NCBI GenBank assembly: GCA_030630445.1
Contig: DAOVNC010000005.1
Span: 1 to 24,652 of the forward strand
Direction: 5' to 3'
DNA length: 24,652 bases
From: Kiritimatiellales bacterium
Lineage (GTDB): Bacteria; Verrucomicrobiota; Kiritimatiellia; Kiritimatiellales; Pontiellaceae
Shown here: positions 1-8,254 of the stretch, piece by piece
How positions within the stretch are numbered: the stretch's first letter is position 1
How the letters are laid out: the number at the start of each line of letters is the position of its first letter
Translations under genes and position numbers: made by a program
Notes under the pieces: generated by a model
What the model was told of the DNA's origin: nothing
Seen by the model: the letters and a program-made list of their open reading frames with translations, nothing else
The model's database searches: none

Positions 1-1
1 A

Positions 2-241
2 GATCCAACCCGCCAGCTCGCCGACCTCGTCGCCATCCATCGAGACCTCTGTCAGGGATGCTCTCAATTAGTGGGAGATCGCTGCCAGATCTGTCGTTGT
101 CCAGGAGAACCATGGACTCGCCCCCGCTGCCCGGTATTCAAGTGGACCGACGACGAATTCAAGGCCATTGCAAGCCGCCTGCAGCCCCAGCGCATCGATG
201 CACAGCGGCTGCAGGGAGGGTGTGGCGAGAGGAGGAATTAG
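2..241 (+). CDS. Cys-rich hypothetical protein, 3' end only
   Basis: An open frame enters from the left edge and ends at TAG 239-241, leaving 79 C-terminal residues. I do not recognise the family. The visible part has seven to eight cysteines, starting with a CQGC pair, then RCQICRCP, then RCPVFKW and a final GGCGERRN tail. The CxxC...CxxCxC spacing looks like a zinc ribbon or a similar metal-binding knuckle. The composition (acidic DDEF stretch, regular amphipathic helix near the end) is protein-like, unlike the other two forward frames. The start lies outside the window. It sits beside a tRNA-3'-end-like sequence, so it could belong to an integrated element, but nothing in the fragment itself proves that. 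Confidence 0.5.
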   Translation, partial: DPTRQLADLVAIHRDLCQGCSQLVGDRCQICRCPGEPWTRPRCPVFKWTDDEFKAIASRLQPQRIDAQRLQGGCGERRN

Positions 242-404
242 GGGTTCATACCAAACCGTTGTCACTTTCTGTCAAACCGGTTGGCAAAATACATTCATCC
301 GAGCATCGTTTTTTTGTGTTCAGACTTGATGAAGAACCAGCGAAGCGGTTCACGCGAGGCACGAGCGAGGCTGGAGCTTGCCGACAGCCCCCGAAGGGGT
401 GTAA

Positions 405-425
405 CAAATCCAGTCGCCCCGACCA
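405..425 (+). other. tRNA 3'-end-like fragment, possible att site
   Basis: The 21 bases read as the T-loop distal part, acceptor 3' strand and CCA of a tRNA (ending CGCCCCGACCA, as in many proline tRNAs). The T-stem 5' half does not pair, and no matching CGGGG-type acceptor 5' strand or anticodon arm is found upstream. It is therefore not a tRNA gene. A bare tRNA 3' end is what an integrase leaves at the far side of an inserted element, so this may be an attachment-site copy. A chance or repeat-derived match is also possible. Confidence 0.35.
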
Positions 426-427
426 GT

Positions 428-453
428 CTTCACTTGCAACGTTGCGAGTGAAG
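428..453. repeat. 26-bp near-perfect palindrome after antiporter gene
   Basis: The arms CTTCACTTGCAAC and GTTGCGAGTGAAG pair over 13 positions with one T-G wobble and no spacer. It lies 4 bases downstream of the antiporter stop codon, on the 3' side of that minus-strand gene. It could end or protect that transcript, but no T-run follows it on either strand, so a canonical intrinsic terminator is not supported. Confidence 0.45.
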
Positions 454-457
454 GCGG

Positions 458-1699
458 TCACTCCCGACATTCCCCGAGGTCGGCTTTTTTCAGATACACC
501 CGCAGGGTCAGCGTATTTGCAATGAGGGTGAAGAGGCACATGGCCAACGCCGCGCACAGGAACAGATGGCGGTAGGCATACTCCTCCGGGATCATTAAAA
601 TCAAAGCCACGGACAGGGCTCCCTTCAGGCCACCGAGGTTCAGGACATGCTGCCACGCTGCGGGTAGCCGAATGCCGATCAACCGGAACCAAGCGCCGAA
701 CCCATAGACCACCACGCTGCGCGAAACCAGCAATGCGGCAATCACACCCGGCATGACCAGCCAGTTGATGTCGTAGTAGTGCGAGCCAATCTCCGCGCCC
801 AGCATGAAAAACAAGACCGCATTGGCCAGGTTGCCAAAAAAAGTCCAGAATTCCTTGTAGAACTCTATTTCACAATGCGTCAGGGCATCGATCACTTTGG
901 CGCGGCGGAGAATCAACCGGATGGTCAGAGTGGTGGCCATCACCGCAATTACCCCCGAAATATCCAGTGCGGCCTGCGCCAGGCAGAAGGTTAGATAGAC
1001 AATCAACAGCGGCAACAGCGGCCCGATAAAATGGTCTTTCAACGCCTTCCATCGGCGCATCAACCAGGTTCCGCCCCACCCCATCAGGCCACCAAGCAGC
1101 ACGGCCCCCGCGATGGAGAGCACAAAAACCGAGATTCCTTTTTGAAAGAGCAGTTCCTTTCCTTCGATCACCTTTCCGCTCATCAGCATGAAGAGGATCA
1201 CGGTGGTACCGTCGTTCAGCAGCGATTCCCCCTCGATCAGGGTTTTAAGCTTTCCGGGAATTTGAAACTGCTTGAACACGGCAGAAACCGCGACCGGATC
1301 CGTGGCCGACATGATCGCGGTGAAAAAGAGGATATCAATCCAAGGAAGCCCCGTCATCCAACGAATAGGAACCGCCATAACAAACATGCTGGCCAGAATG
1401 CCCAGCGAAGCCAAAAGGAACGAAGGGAGCGCTTCTTCCCGAGCCATCCCCAAATCAAGCTTTCGCGAAGAATCGAAAATCAGAACCGGCAGGAAAATGT
1501 AGAGAATCACATCCGGCGTCAAATCAAGTTCCGGAAGGTGGGGAAATACCGTTTGATTCAAAATCCCGTAGCCCACCCCAAAAAGAAGCACCCATGAAAT
1601 GTAGGGCAGGCGCGAGAAGCGGAAATGGTGCTCGATCGCACACAGCCCAATCAAAAACAGGCAGGCAAACACCAATCCCTTTACGAGCACCGTATCCAT
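458..1699 (-). CDS. Na+/H+ antiporter, CPA1/NhaP type
   Basis: This 413-residue inner-membrane protein is almost entirely hydrophobic helices, about 12 by eye. It is expected to exchange Na+ or K+ for protons, for pH and salt balance. The family signatures are visible: ATDPVAV at about residues 132-138 with the ion-binding Asp 134, and ESLLNDGTTVILF at about 158-170. Early helices carry the FDSSRKLDL segment (about 75-83) usual in CPA1 proteins. The length fits a membrane domain without the long cytoplasmic C-terminal tail or TrkA domain seen in some relatives. The ATG at 1697-1699 has no strong Shine-Dalgarno sequence upstream. The gene stands alone, divergent from pgl, with a palindromic element between them. 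Ion preference cannot be read from the sequence. Confidence 0.88.
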   Translation of the reverse strand: MDTVLVKGLVFACLFLIGLCAIEHHFRFSRLPYISWVLLFGVGYGILNQTVFPHLPELDLTPDVILYIFLPVLIFDSSRKLDLGMAREEALPSFLLASLGILASMFVMAVPIRWMTGLPWIDILFFTAIMSATDPVAVSAVFKQFQIPGKLKTLIEGESLLNDGTTVILFMLMSGKVIEGKELLFQKGISVFVLSIAGAVLLGGLMGWGGTWLMRRWKALKDHFIGPLLPLLIVYLTFCLAQAALDISGVIAVMATTLTIRLILRRAKVIDALTHCEIEFYKEFWTFFGNLANAVLFFMLGAEIGSHYYDINWLVMPGVIAALLVSRSVVVYGFGAWFRLIGIRLPAAWQHVLNLGGLKGALSVALILMIPEEYAYRHLFLCAALAMCLFTLIANTLTLRVYLKKADLGECRE

Positions 1700-1764
1700 A
1701 TCGGGGTGGATCCTACAGGCTATTCATGAAAATGAAAGAAACTTCCGGCCGTTGGCGGCGTACA

Positions 1765-1895
1765 CCTGAATCATTAGCGACATCTTGGGTAAAGGTGTAG
1801 TGCGGGCCTCTCTGCTTGCAGAGGGCGCGCCCCCTTCGGGAGGCACGCGCTACACCCACAGGGTGAAGAAAGCACAGGATCGCTAATGATTGAGG
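1765..1895. repeat. MITE-like palindromic element upstream of pgl
   Basis: The ends are 16-bp inverted repeats, 1765-1780 and 1880-1895, identical except at one position (core AATCATTAGCGA / TCGCTAATGATT). Inside are nested arms: GGTGTAG near 1794-1800 pairs with CTACACC near 1850-1856. Within these is a hairpin CTCTGC-TT-GCAGAG and a second CCCCC-TTC-GGGAGG hairpin. There is no open reading frame of note. The design matches a non-autonomous miniature transposon or a structured intergenic repeat. It fills the divergent promoter region of the antiporter and pgl genes. Confidence 0.6.
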
Positions 1896-1957
1896 GGCTA
1901 CAGGGAAAACAAGCGCGGTATTTGCTTTACGCACCGACGTCGTCTATCGTTCCGGGC

Positions 1958-2608
1958 ATGGTCGAAACACGTACATTTGAAACCACCGAGGCCTTGGTTC
2001 TGCAGGCCTTGGAACTTTTGCGCAAAACCCTTCCAACCGCAGGCACCCTGATGCTCAGCGGTGGAACAACGCCGTATGCCGTCTACAACCAGCTGGCGGC
2101 GGCCCCCTGCCCCGTGCATCCCAACCGAACGCTGTTCCTCAGCGACGAGCGGATGGTTCCCGCCGACTCGCCCAGCAACAATGCAGGCAACCTGATGCCC
2201 ATGCTTGAGGCCTTGGAATGCAAAGACCGCTTTATCCGAGTCGATACCGACCTGTCCACCGACGAAGCCGCCGACCGCTTTGCTCTGGAGCTTGAAGCAC
2301 TAGGCACCATGGATCTCGGCTTTCTTGGCATGGGAACCGACGGCCATACCGCCGGATTCTTTACGCCCGAACAGGCCTGTCAAAAAACCGGAGAACTCAC
2401 GCTGCACACCGACCGCCCCGATGGCATGCAGGGCGTTAGCATCACCCCCGCCGTTTTCCAACGGGTGGAACGGATCATCCTGCTTGTCACCGGCGAGGCC
2501 AAGCGCGGGATTATCAACACCTTGCTAAACGAACCGGAAACCATTCCCGCCGGAATCGCCCTTGCCGGTCATCCCCACGTTGAACTTTGGACGGATATCG
2601 GGCTATAG
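1958..2608 (+). CDS. pgl: 6-phosphogluconolactonase
   Basis: Cytoplasmic hydrolase of the oxidative pentose phosphate pathway that opens 6-phosphogluconolactone to 6-phosphogluconate. The 216-residue product carries the family motifs SGGTTP (about 34-39), LSDERMVP (about 61-68) and GMGTDGHTAGFF (about 124-135), in the usual order. The length is close to the normal 220-260. I start at ATG 1958 because MVETRTFE matches family N-termini. An upstream in-frame start at 1886 would add 24 residues that look non-coding and lie within the palindromic element. No clear Shine-Dalgarno sequence precedes either start. It converges with the secreted-protein gene, their stop codons being 4 bases apart. No zwf or gnd lies next to it. 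Confidence 0.9.
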   Translation: MVETRTFETTEALVLQALELLRKTLPTAGTLMLSGGTTPYAVYNQLAAAPCPVHPNRTLFLSDERMVPADSPSNNAGNLMPMLEALECKDRFIRVDTDLSTDEAADRFALELEALGTMDLGFLGMGTDGHTAGFFTPEQACQKTGELTLHTDRPDGMQGVSITPAVFQRVERIILLVTGEAKRGIINTLLNEPETIPAGIALAGHPHVELWTDIGL

Positions 2609-2612
2609 CCCC

Positions 2613-3659
2613 CTACTCGGCGAGCTTTACATCCACTTTATAGAAGCGGGTGGCCTGCGCTTGATCGATCGCGGTGGTGTAGGAATTAACGGGGTAATCA
2701 ATACCTGACTCAAGCAAGTCAAAATTGTTAATTACTAGGTTTCCACGACCCCAAATGCTATATTCCCGCCCTTCGACGGCCTCCCAGGTAATAACGTAGC
2801 TGGTTCCGTCCGGATCCTGCTGCTGAGGTTGAGAAACAATATGAAAAAAAGATAAACTATTGGTCGGATTCATGCCGGCAATATATTCCTCCAGATTGCT
2901 AAACCCATCGCCGTCAGAATCAATACCCGCATTACAACTCATCGATCCTCCGAAATACTGTATTTCCCACGTGTTGGGAATGGTATCATCATCAAGATCC
3001 CAACCGAACACACTAAGGTCAGTTTCAACAAAGTCAGAAGGAACTCCATGGCCTCTCGACAACCCAACCACGGCGCCTGAAGAACCGATGCCGAGCCAGG
3101 AAATGCGGACTACCCCATCAAAGAACATTTCGGCCTGAAAAGTATTGAAGGTAGTGGGCGTCGATGATCCCCACGGCGGGATATCCGTATAGGTAGCCAC
3201 AAACCGGTCATCGAGTTGACTCCACTTCACACTACCACCATAACGAGGATCGAGATCCCTGAAGAACATGGATACGCGTACCCTATCAAAATGGTTCGTT
3301 ATATTTGAGAAAAAAGTGGTGTCGTTCGCCGCAAAAGTAAGGTAGCCATTGCTGCCTATGCCCACACCTGAATACGATCCCCCATACAGTTTTACGGTCT
3401 TCCCGTTTAGAGGAACCCATTCAGAGTCATCATCGCCCAAGACAACCGGAATGTGCGACGCAGCATTGATCGGTAATGCCGAGATGGCCGTGACTTTGGC
3501 AGAATAAAAGTCTGGGGAACCATCCGGGGTAAAGGTTAGGGAAAGTCCATCCATGTCAAAACCGTAGGAAAAATCCTCGGTAAAATAGTCGATGGCCCGA
3601 CACGGCGACAAAACCATGAAAAGCGCAGAAAACAGCCCCATCAATACTCTTTTTTTCAC
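2613..3659 (-). CDS. Secreted beta-rich protein with Ca-binding DSDGDG motif
   Basis: A 348-residue exported protein of unknown function. Residues 1-22 form a signal peptide (basic MKKR, hydrophobic core, cleavage near CRA). Residues 85-200 are a beta-rich region (SGVGIGSNGYLTF ... FFRDLDP ... FQAEMFFDGVVRISWLG) that resembles nidogen-like extracellular domains. Residues 247-265 (DSDGDGFSNLEEYIAGMNP) are the type-3-repeat or dockerin-like calcium motif common in Verrucomicrobia and Kiritimatiellota exoproteins. The C-terminus (about 285-348) is the small beta domain ending RFYKVDV that often follows it. No sorting signal such as PEP-CTERM is seen. Start: GTG at 3659, chosen because GGAGG sits 7 bases upstream. 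It is a single gene. A cell-surface adhesive or structural role is only a guess. Confidence 0.75.
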   Translation of the reverse strand: MKKRVLMGLFSALFMVLSPCRAIDYFTEDFSYGFDMDGLSLTFTPDGSPDFYSAKVTAISALPINAASHIPVVLGDDDSEWVPLNGKTVKLYGGSYSGVGIGSNGYLTFAANDTTFFSNITNHFDRVRVSMFFRDLDPRYGGSVKWSQLDDRFVATYTDIPPWGSSTPTTFNTFQAEMFFDGVVRISWLGIGSSGAVVGLSRGHGVPSDFVETDLSVFGWDLDDDTIPNTWEIQYFGGSMSCNAGIDSDGDGFSNLEEYIAGMNPTNSLSFFHIVSQPQQQDPDGTSYVITWEAVEGREYSIWGRGNLVINNFDLLESGIDYPVNSYTTAIDQAQATRFYKVDVKLAE

Positions 3660-4010
3660 AAAACAACCTCCGGTTAACGTTCAGCAACACATCCCATGCA
3701 CCCCGTTCTTCAAGTAACCCCGACTTAATACCCGCCCGTGCAGAAAATCCAGAAGACTGGTTTCCAAAAAGATAAATGCACTGAAAATTGAGAGTCGCAC
3801 ACGATAAATAAACGTCAAGATTTATGTGATATTAATGTGTTTTGATGTTTTACTATAACAAAGCACCGCTCTCTGTCTGGAGCACCACCGGAGCAGCGAA
3901 ATCATCCTGCACCGCGCAAAGCTGCGAACAGCGCCCGATTTTGGCGTAATTGTATGGCTATTCAAATAGAGTTCCGACAAAGATACCGGCCATTTAAACA
4001 GGAGTCCATA
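3660..4010. promoter_or_regulatory. Divergent intergenic region
   Basis: About 350 bases between the divergent secreted-protein and M16C protease genes. It contains the GGAGG site of the former (near 3666) and the GGAG site of the latter (4001-4004). The stretch 3800-3860 is AT-rich, with possible -10 boxes such as TATAAC near 3853, but I found no well-spaced -35 partner. No RNA gene or repeat is apparent. An in-frame ATG at 3954 could extend the protease by 19 residues into this region. Confidence 0.4.
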
Positions 4011-6902
4011 GTGAAGAATTTCGAACTGCTACGCACCGAGGAAATCAAGGAACTAAACACGAATGCGAAGATCTACCGCCATATCCCGACGGGTGCGGAA
4101 ATTCTTTCGATGGAGAACGAGGACGAGAACAAGTGTTTCGGCATCTCGTTCCGCACGCCTCCGGCGGACTCGACGGGTATCGCGCACATTCTGGAGCACA
4201 CGGTGCTGTGCGGCTCTCGAAAATATCCGGTAAAGGATCCGTTCGTCCAGCTCCTGAAAGGCTCGCTCCAGACGTTCCTGAATGCGTTCACCTACCCCGA
4301 CAAGACCTGCTATCCCGTCGCCAGCCAAAACCAGAAGGATTTTCACAATCTGGTGGATGTCTATCTCGATGCCGTCTTCCACCCGCGCATCACCAAGGAA
4401 TTCTTCATGCAGGAGGGCTGGCACTTTGAGCTGGAGTCGACTGAAGGCGAGCTAAAATACACAGGCGTGGTCTACAACGAAATGAAAGGTGTCTATTCGT
4501 CGCCGGACTCGCTGCTCATGGAACTCTCCCAGCAATCGCTCTTCCCCGACACCATCTACGGGGTGAACTCGGGCGGCGACCCCAAAGCGATCCCGGATCT
4601 GACCTACGAACAGTTTAAGACCTTCCATGAAACACTCTACCACCCCTCCAACGCCCGCATCTTTTTCTATGGCGACGACCCTGCCGAACAGCGCTTCGAA
4701 CTGATCGAGGAATACCTGAAGGACTACGAAAGAATCGATCCGCAATCCGGGATCGAATTGCAGGGCCCGCTACCGGAACCGGTCCGCATCGAAGAGCCCT
4801 ATGCCGTATCGGCCGACGACGAAAACCCAAAACCCATGTTCACGGTCAACTGGCTATTTCCGTCCCCGACCGATGCCGAACGCGTATTTGCCCTGGAACT
4901 GCTCGACCACATCCTGCTCGGCACCCCCGCCTCGCCGCTGCGCAAGGCGCTCATCGAATCAGGCCTTGGCGAAGACCTTACCGGCCACGGCATGGAAACG
5001 CACATGATCCAAATGATGTATTCGATCGGCCTCAAGGGCGTTAAGACCCAAAACCTTGAAAAGGCCGAGGCGCTGATTTTAAAAACCCTGGAGGATTTGG
5101 CCACGAACGGTATCGGCCACGACGATATCGAGGCGGCGGTCAACACCTTCGAGTTCGACCTGCGCGAAAACAACACCGGTGGTTTCCCGCGCGGACTGTC
5201 GCTCATGCTCAAATCGCTCAACACATGGAACTACAATGCCGACCCGCTCGGATTGATCGCGTTCGAGGCACCCCTTCAAGCTGTGACAAAACGTGCCGGA
5301 GAGAGCGGCTTCTTCGAAAAAATAATTCGGGAGCAGTTCCTCGAAAACACCCACCGCTCCACCGTGGTGCTGGTTCCCGATGCGGAACAAGCCGCCCGTA
5401 CCGAAGCCGGTGAAAAGGCGCGGCTCGCAACCGCCAGGGCCGGGATGGACGAAACCGAACTGGAGCAGATCGTCGCCAACACGGCACATTTGCTGGACAT
5501 GCAGGCCACCCCCGACCCGGCGGAGGCCATCGCCACCATCCCGCTCCTGCACCGCGACGACCTCGATAGGAAGATTCGCACCGTGGAGCGTGGCGAAACC
5601 AAACTGCACGGCGCAACCGTTCTGACGCACGACCTGTTCACCAACGGCATCCTCTACCTCGACATTGGCTTCGACCTGCACGGGCTGGAGCAGAGCGATA
5701 TCCCCTATGCCGCGCTGCTCGGAAGCACCTTGCTGGAGATGGGCACCCAAAACGAGGACTATGTCTCGCTCTCGCAGCGCATCGCCAAGAAAACCGGCGG
5801 CATCCATGGCACGCCCTGCCTCTCGGCGCTGGATGGTTCCGACACCGGGCTTACCCGCTTTTTCCTGCGCGGCAAGTGCATGGTTGGGCAAACCGACGAA
5901 CTGCTCAACATCCTGCACGATGTGCTGCTGCAACCCAACTTCGACAACCGGGAACGCTTCAAGCAGATTGTGCTGGAGCATAAATCGGAAATGGAGACGG
6001 CTCTCGTGCCGCACGGCCACGCGGCCGTAATGACGCGGCTCAAGGCGCACTACAACGAGGCCCACTGGGTCAGCGAACAGATGGGCGGTGTCGAGGGGCT
6101 CTTCTTCATCCGCAAGCTCGCCGACGATATTGAAAAGGACTGGCCGGCGATCGCCCAACGAATGGAAAAAATCCTTAAGACCCTGCTCGACCGCGAGCAT
6201 CTCGTGCTCAACGTCACGGTCGACCAGACCGCACTGCCCGGCATTATGGAATCCGTGGCAGGCTTCATCGAGAAACTTCCTGCCACAGGAAACTTTTCCT
6301 CAAAGGATTGGAAGCCGGCCGCCCTGCCGAAATCGGAAGCGCTGACCGCACCGTCGCTGGTGAACTATGTGGGTTGCTCGGCCAACCTGTTCGGCGCAGG
6401 CTATGAAATGCACGGCTCGGCGCTGGTCATAACCCGCTATCTGCAGACCGCGTGGCTCTGGGAAAAGATCCGGGTACAGGGCGGCGCCTATGGCGGCATG
6501 TGCGCGTTCGACCACCGTTCCGGCGCCTTCACCTTCGCTTCCTACCGCGATCCCAACCTCGCGGCCTCGCTGGATATCTACAAGGCGACGGGCGACTTCC
6601 TCAAAAACCTGAGGCTCAGCGAAGACGAGCTGACCCGCGCACTGATCGGCGCGATCGGGCAACTCGATGCCTACCAGCTTCCGGACGCCAAGGGATACTC
6701 CAGCTGCATGCGCCATCTGCTCGGCTACACCGACGCAGCGCGCCAACAACTTCGCGACGAAGTCCTGGCCACCACACCGGAACATTTCCACACCTTCGGC
6801 GAGATCATGGAGCAGGCGTTCGAAAATCCGGATGTTTCAATCCTCTGCGCTCCGGATGCAGCCCGCGCGGCCGACATCGAAGTACAAACCAAGGTCCTGT
6901 AG
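4011..6902 (+). CDS. M16C (PreP-like) zinc metallopeptidase
   Basis: A large peptidase of the insulinase family, subfamily M16C (presequence protease type), which degrades short unfolded peptides inside a closed chamber. The product is 963 residues, the usual size. The inverted zinc motif HILEH lies at residues 59-63 (ligands His59 and His63, catalytic Glu62) and the distal ligand Glu157 lies in YNEMKG. The flanking segments CGSRKYPVKDPF and LNAFTYPDKTCYP are typical. The C-terminal half carries the inactive M16 repeats, including the RVQGGAYGG signature. I chose GTG 4011 because GGAG lies 6 bases upstream; ATG 3954 gives 982 residues and lacks such a site. No signal peptide is seen, so it is probably cytoplasmic. 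It is a single gene followed by a terminator. Confidence 0.92.
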   Translation: MKNFELLRTEEIKELNTNAKIYRHIPTGAEILSMENEDENKCFGISFRTPPADSTGIAHILEHTVLCGSRKYPVKDPFVQLLKGSLQTFLNAFTYPDKTCYPVASQNQKDFHNLVDVYLDAVFHPRITKEFFMQEGWHFELESTEGELKYTGVVYNEMKGVYSSPDSLLMELSQQSLFPDTIYGVNSGGDPKAIPDLTYEQFKTFHETLYHPSNARIFFYGDDPAEQRFELIEEYLKDYERIDPQSGIELQGPLPEPVRIEEPYAVSADDENPKPMFTVNWLFPSPTDAERVFALELLDHILLGTPASPLRKALIESGLGEDLTGHGMETHMIQMMYSIGLKGVKTQNLEKAEALILKTLEDLATNGIGHDDIEAAVNTFEFDLRENNTGGFPRGLSLMLKSLNTWNYNADPLGLIAFEAPLQAVTKRAGESGFFEKIIREQFLENTHRSTVVLVPDAEQAARTEAGEKARLATARAGMDETELEQIVANTAHLLDMQATPDPAEAIATIPLLHRDDLDRKIRTVERGETKLHGATVLTHDLFTNGILYLDIGFDLHGLEQSDIPYAALLGSTLLEMGTQNEDYVSLSQRIAKKTGGIHGTPCLSALDGSDTGLTRFFLRGKCMVGQTDELLNILHDVLLQPNFDNRERFKQIVLEHKSEMETALVPHGHAAVMTRLKAHYNEAHWVSEQMGGVEGLFFIRKLADDIEKDWPAIAQRMEKILKTLLDREHLVLNVTVDQTALPGIMESVAGFIEKLPATGNFSSKDWKPAALPKSEALTAPSLVNYVGCSANLFGAGYEMHGSALVITRYLQTAWLWEKIRVQGGAYGGMCAFDHRSGAFTFASYRDPNLAASLDIYKATGDFLKNLRLSEDELTRALIGAIGQLDAYQLPDAKGYSSCMRHLLGYTDAARQQLRDEVLATTPEHFHTFGEIMEQAFENPDVSILCAPDAARAADIEVQTKVL

Positions 6903-6971
6903 TTCCGTTAGGGCATTGAGCAGTTGAAATGTCGTATTGATGCGGCACCGGCGACAAGACCGGAGACGAAC

Positions 6972-7010
6972 AAAAAAAACGCCCTGTTTTTTTTAACAAG
7001 GCGTTTTGTT
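6972..7010. terminator. Terminator between convergent genes, likely bidirectional
   Basis: Stem AAAACGCC / GGCGTTTT with further pairing in the loop (CTGTT / AACA). Read on the minus strand the stem is followed by eight T, a strong intrinsic terminator for the ExbBD-VWA block ending at 7028. On the plus strand it is followed by TTTTGTT, a weaker end for the protease gene. Confidence 0.75.
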
Positions 7011-7027
7011 CGCAGATGGAGGCCATC

Positions 7028-8240
7028 TTATTCCGTGCGGTATTCCGTCCTGTATTTCTTCATCAGATCCTGCTCTTCATCCGTCATGTAATCGGTAATA
7101 TCCCTAATCACCGAGCCATCCCCCCTTGTACCCTTCCAGATGGGATAAAACTGACGGTTCAGCACCCCTTCGGCTTGAACCTCTTTACCCGCATGGGACA
7201 AGACCACGACATTGATCGTGGGCCAACTCTTTCTACTCACTTTGTCCGAGCCATAGATTTCCGCGAACATTTTCTTATACGACTCGAGTACTTTCTCCGG
7301 CTGACCGGAATTTCCACCCCCCCCACCCATCGATATAGTTGGTGGTCAGGACGAAGATCGTATCGGGCTTCTGGGTAAGGATGGCCCAGGCAACCGCGCG
7401 ATTCCAATGAACATAGCCGTCCTTGGATCCAGAAAGATACTTTTTCGTCAACTCCCCCGGTACGACATAGGGGTAGGCCCATTTGATTGAATAAAAAGGC
7501 AGCTTGTCAACACGGGTCGGCCACCTTCCCCTGGCATTATTGATTCTCTTTCCGGCCCCTCCCCAGACAAAGTTATGCGAGTACTTCCCTTCCAGCGGAT
7601 TGACGGGAGCCATCCAGTCCATGACCATCTTCTTATTGGCTGTATTGGCCGGCATCATCTTGGGGGTCATGGCGCAGGTGTCGCGCATCCAATAGCAAGC
7701 CACATTGAACAAGACGTATCCCGGCAATTCATTAACCATATCCTCAAGGCGCTTGCGAAGCGTATAGCCGGTCATGCGCTTATAGGGGTTGTCGCCGATG
7801 GTGGCCGGACCAAAGTGAACGATGAAGCAAACCTTTTCCCCCTTGGCCTTGGTTCCGAAAAAGTTGATTTCGGGAAGGTTGAAGCCAATACTTTCCATGC
7901 CTCCCTCTCCACCCATTCCCACGGTACCCCCTTTGACACCGGTCATTTCCGGCATCCTGATTTCGGGGACCTTGCGGTTGACCGTCTTCACCACCAAGCG
8001 CTTGCGCAACTTGGGCTTGGGCTTCTTGTTCACCTTCACGGGAATCTGCAGTCTTTTAGGCGGCATTTTCGGGCGTTTAACGTGCTTGGCCTCGAATTTT
8101 TGTTCGTCTTTGGTGACCACGGTTACGGCCACAAAGGAGACCGCAATAACGATCAGTACGGCATGGAGCACCAAACTGACCACCATTGCACTTGATTTCG
8201 CGTGACTTGAAAAAAACCGTTTTTTCGGCTTGTTTGACAT
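7028..8240 (-). pseudogene. TonB-like anchor/VWA-like paralogue, frameshifted at G8
   Basis: Second copy of the membrane-anchored VWA-like protein. ATG 8240 has GAGGAG 9 bases upstream. Residues 1-16 are basic, about 17-42 form one membrane helix with Ser22 and His26 spaced as in TonB, and 45-90 are Lys/Pro-rich. The first 135 residues nearly match the upstream gene; the rest is diverged. The frame breaks at eight G (plus strand C at 7317-7324). With seven G the reading continues to TAA 7028, giving 403 residues. The part after the break still resembles the paralogue's C-terminus (INV ... TRGD), so it is real coding sequence. The MIDAS Asp is replaced (FIVHFGPAT against FIVLDASAP). It may be a decaying gene, a phase-variable gene or a sequencing error. 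Confidence 0.7.
7317..7324 (-). repeat. G8 homopolymer tract at frameshift
   Basis: Eight consecutive C on the plus strand (G on the coding strand) lie inside the codons for a Gly-rich turn (YIDGWGGG). Removing one G joins the two halves of the gene exactly in frame. Such tracts are prone to slippage in cells and to length errors in sequencing. Confidence 0.8.
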
Positions 8241-8254
8241 CTTCAATTACTCCT

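Noticed and set aside
340..425. Complete tRNA gene
   Set aside because: Only the 3' 21 bases fit; the T-stem does not pair, and no anticodon arm or acceptor 5' strand can be found.
58..525. 155-codon plus-strand frame at the left edge
   Set aside because: It crosses the tRNA-like fragment, the palindrome and the 3' end of the antiporter gene; the overlapping frame ending at 241 looks far more protein-like.
5079..6200. 373-codon minus-strand frame within the M16C protease gene
   Set aside because: It is entirely inside a well-supported peptidase gene on the other strand, with no start signal and no recognisable family.
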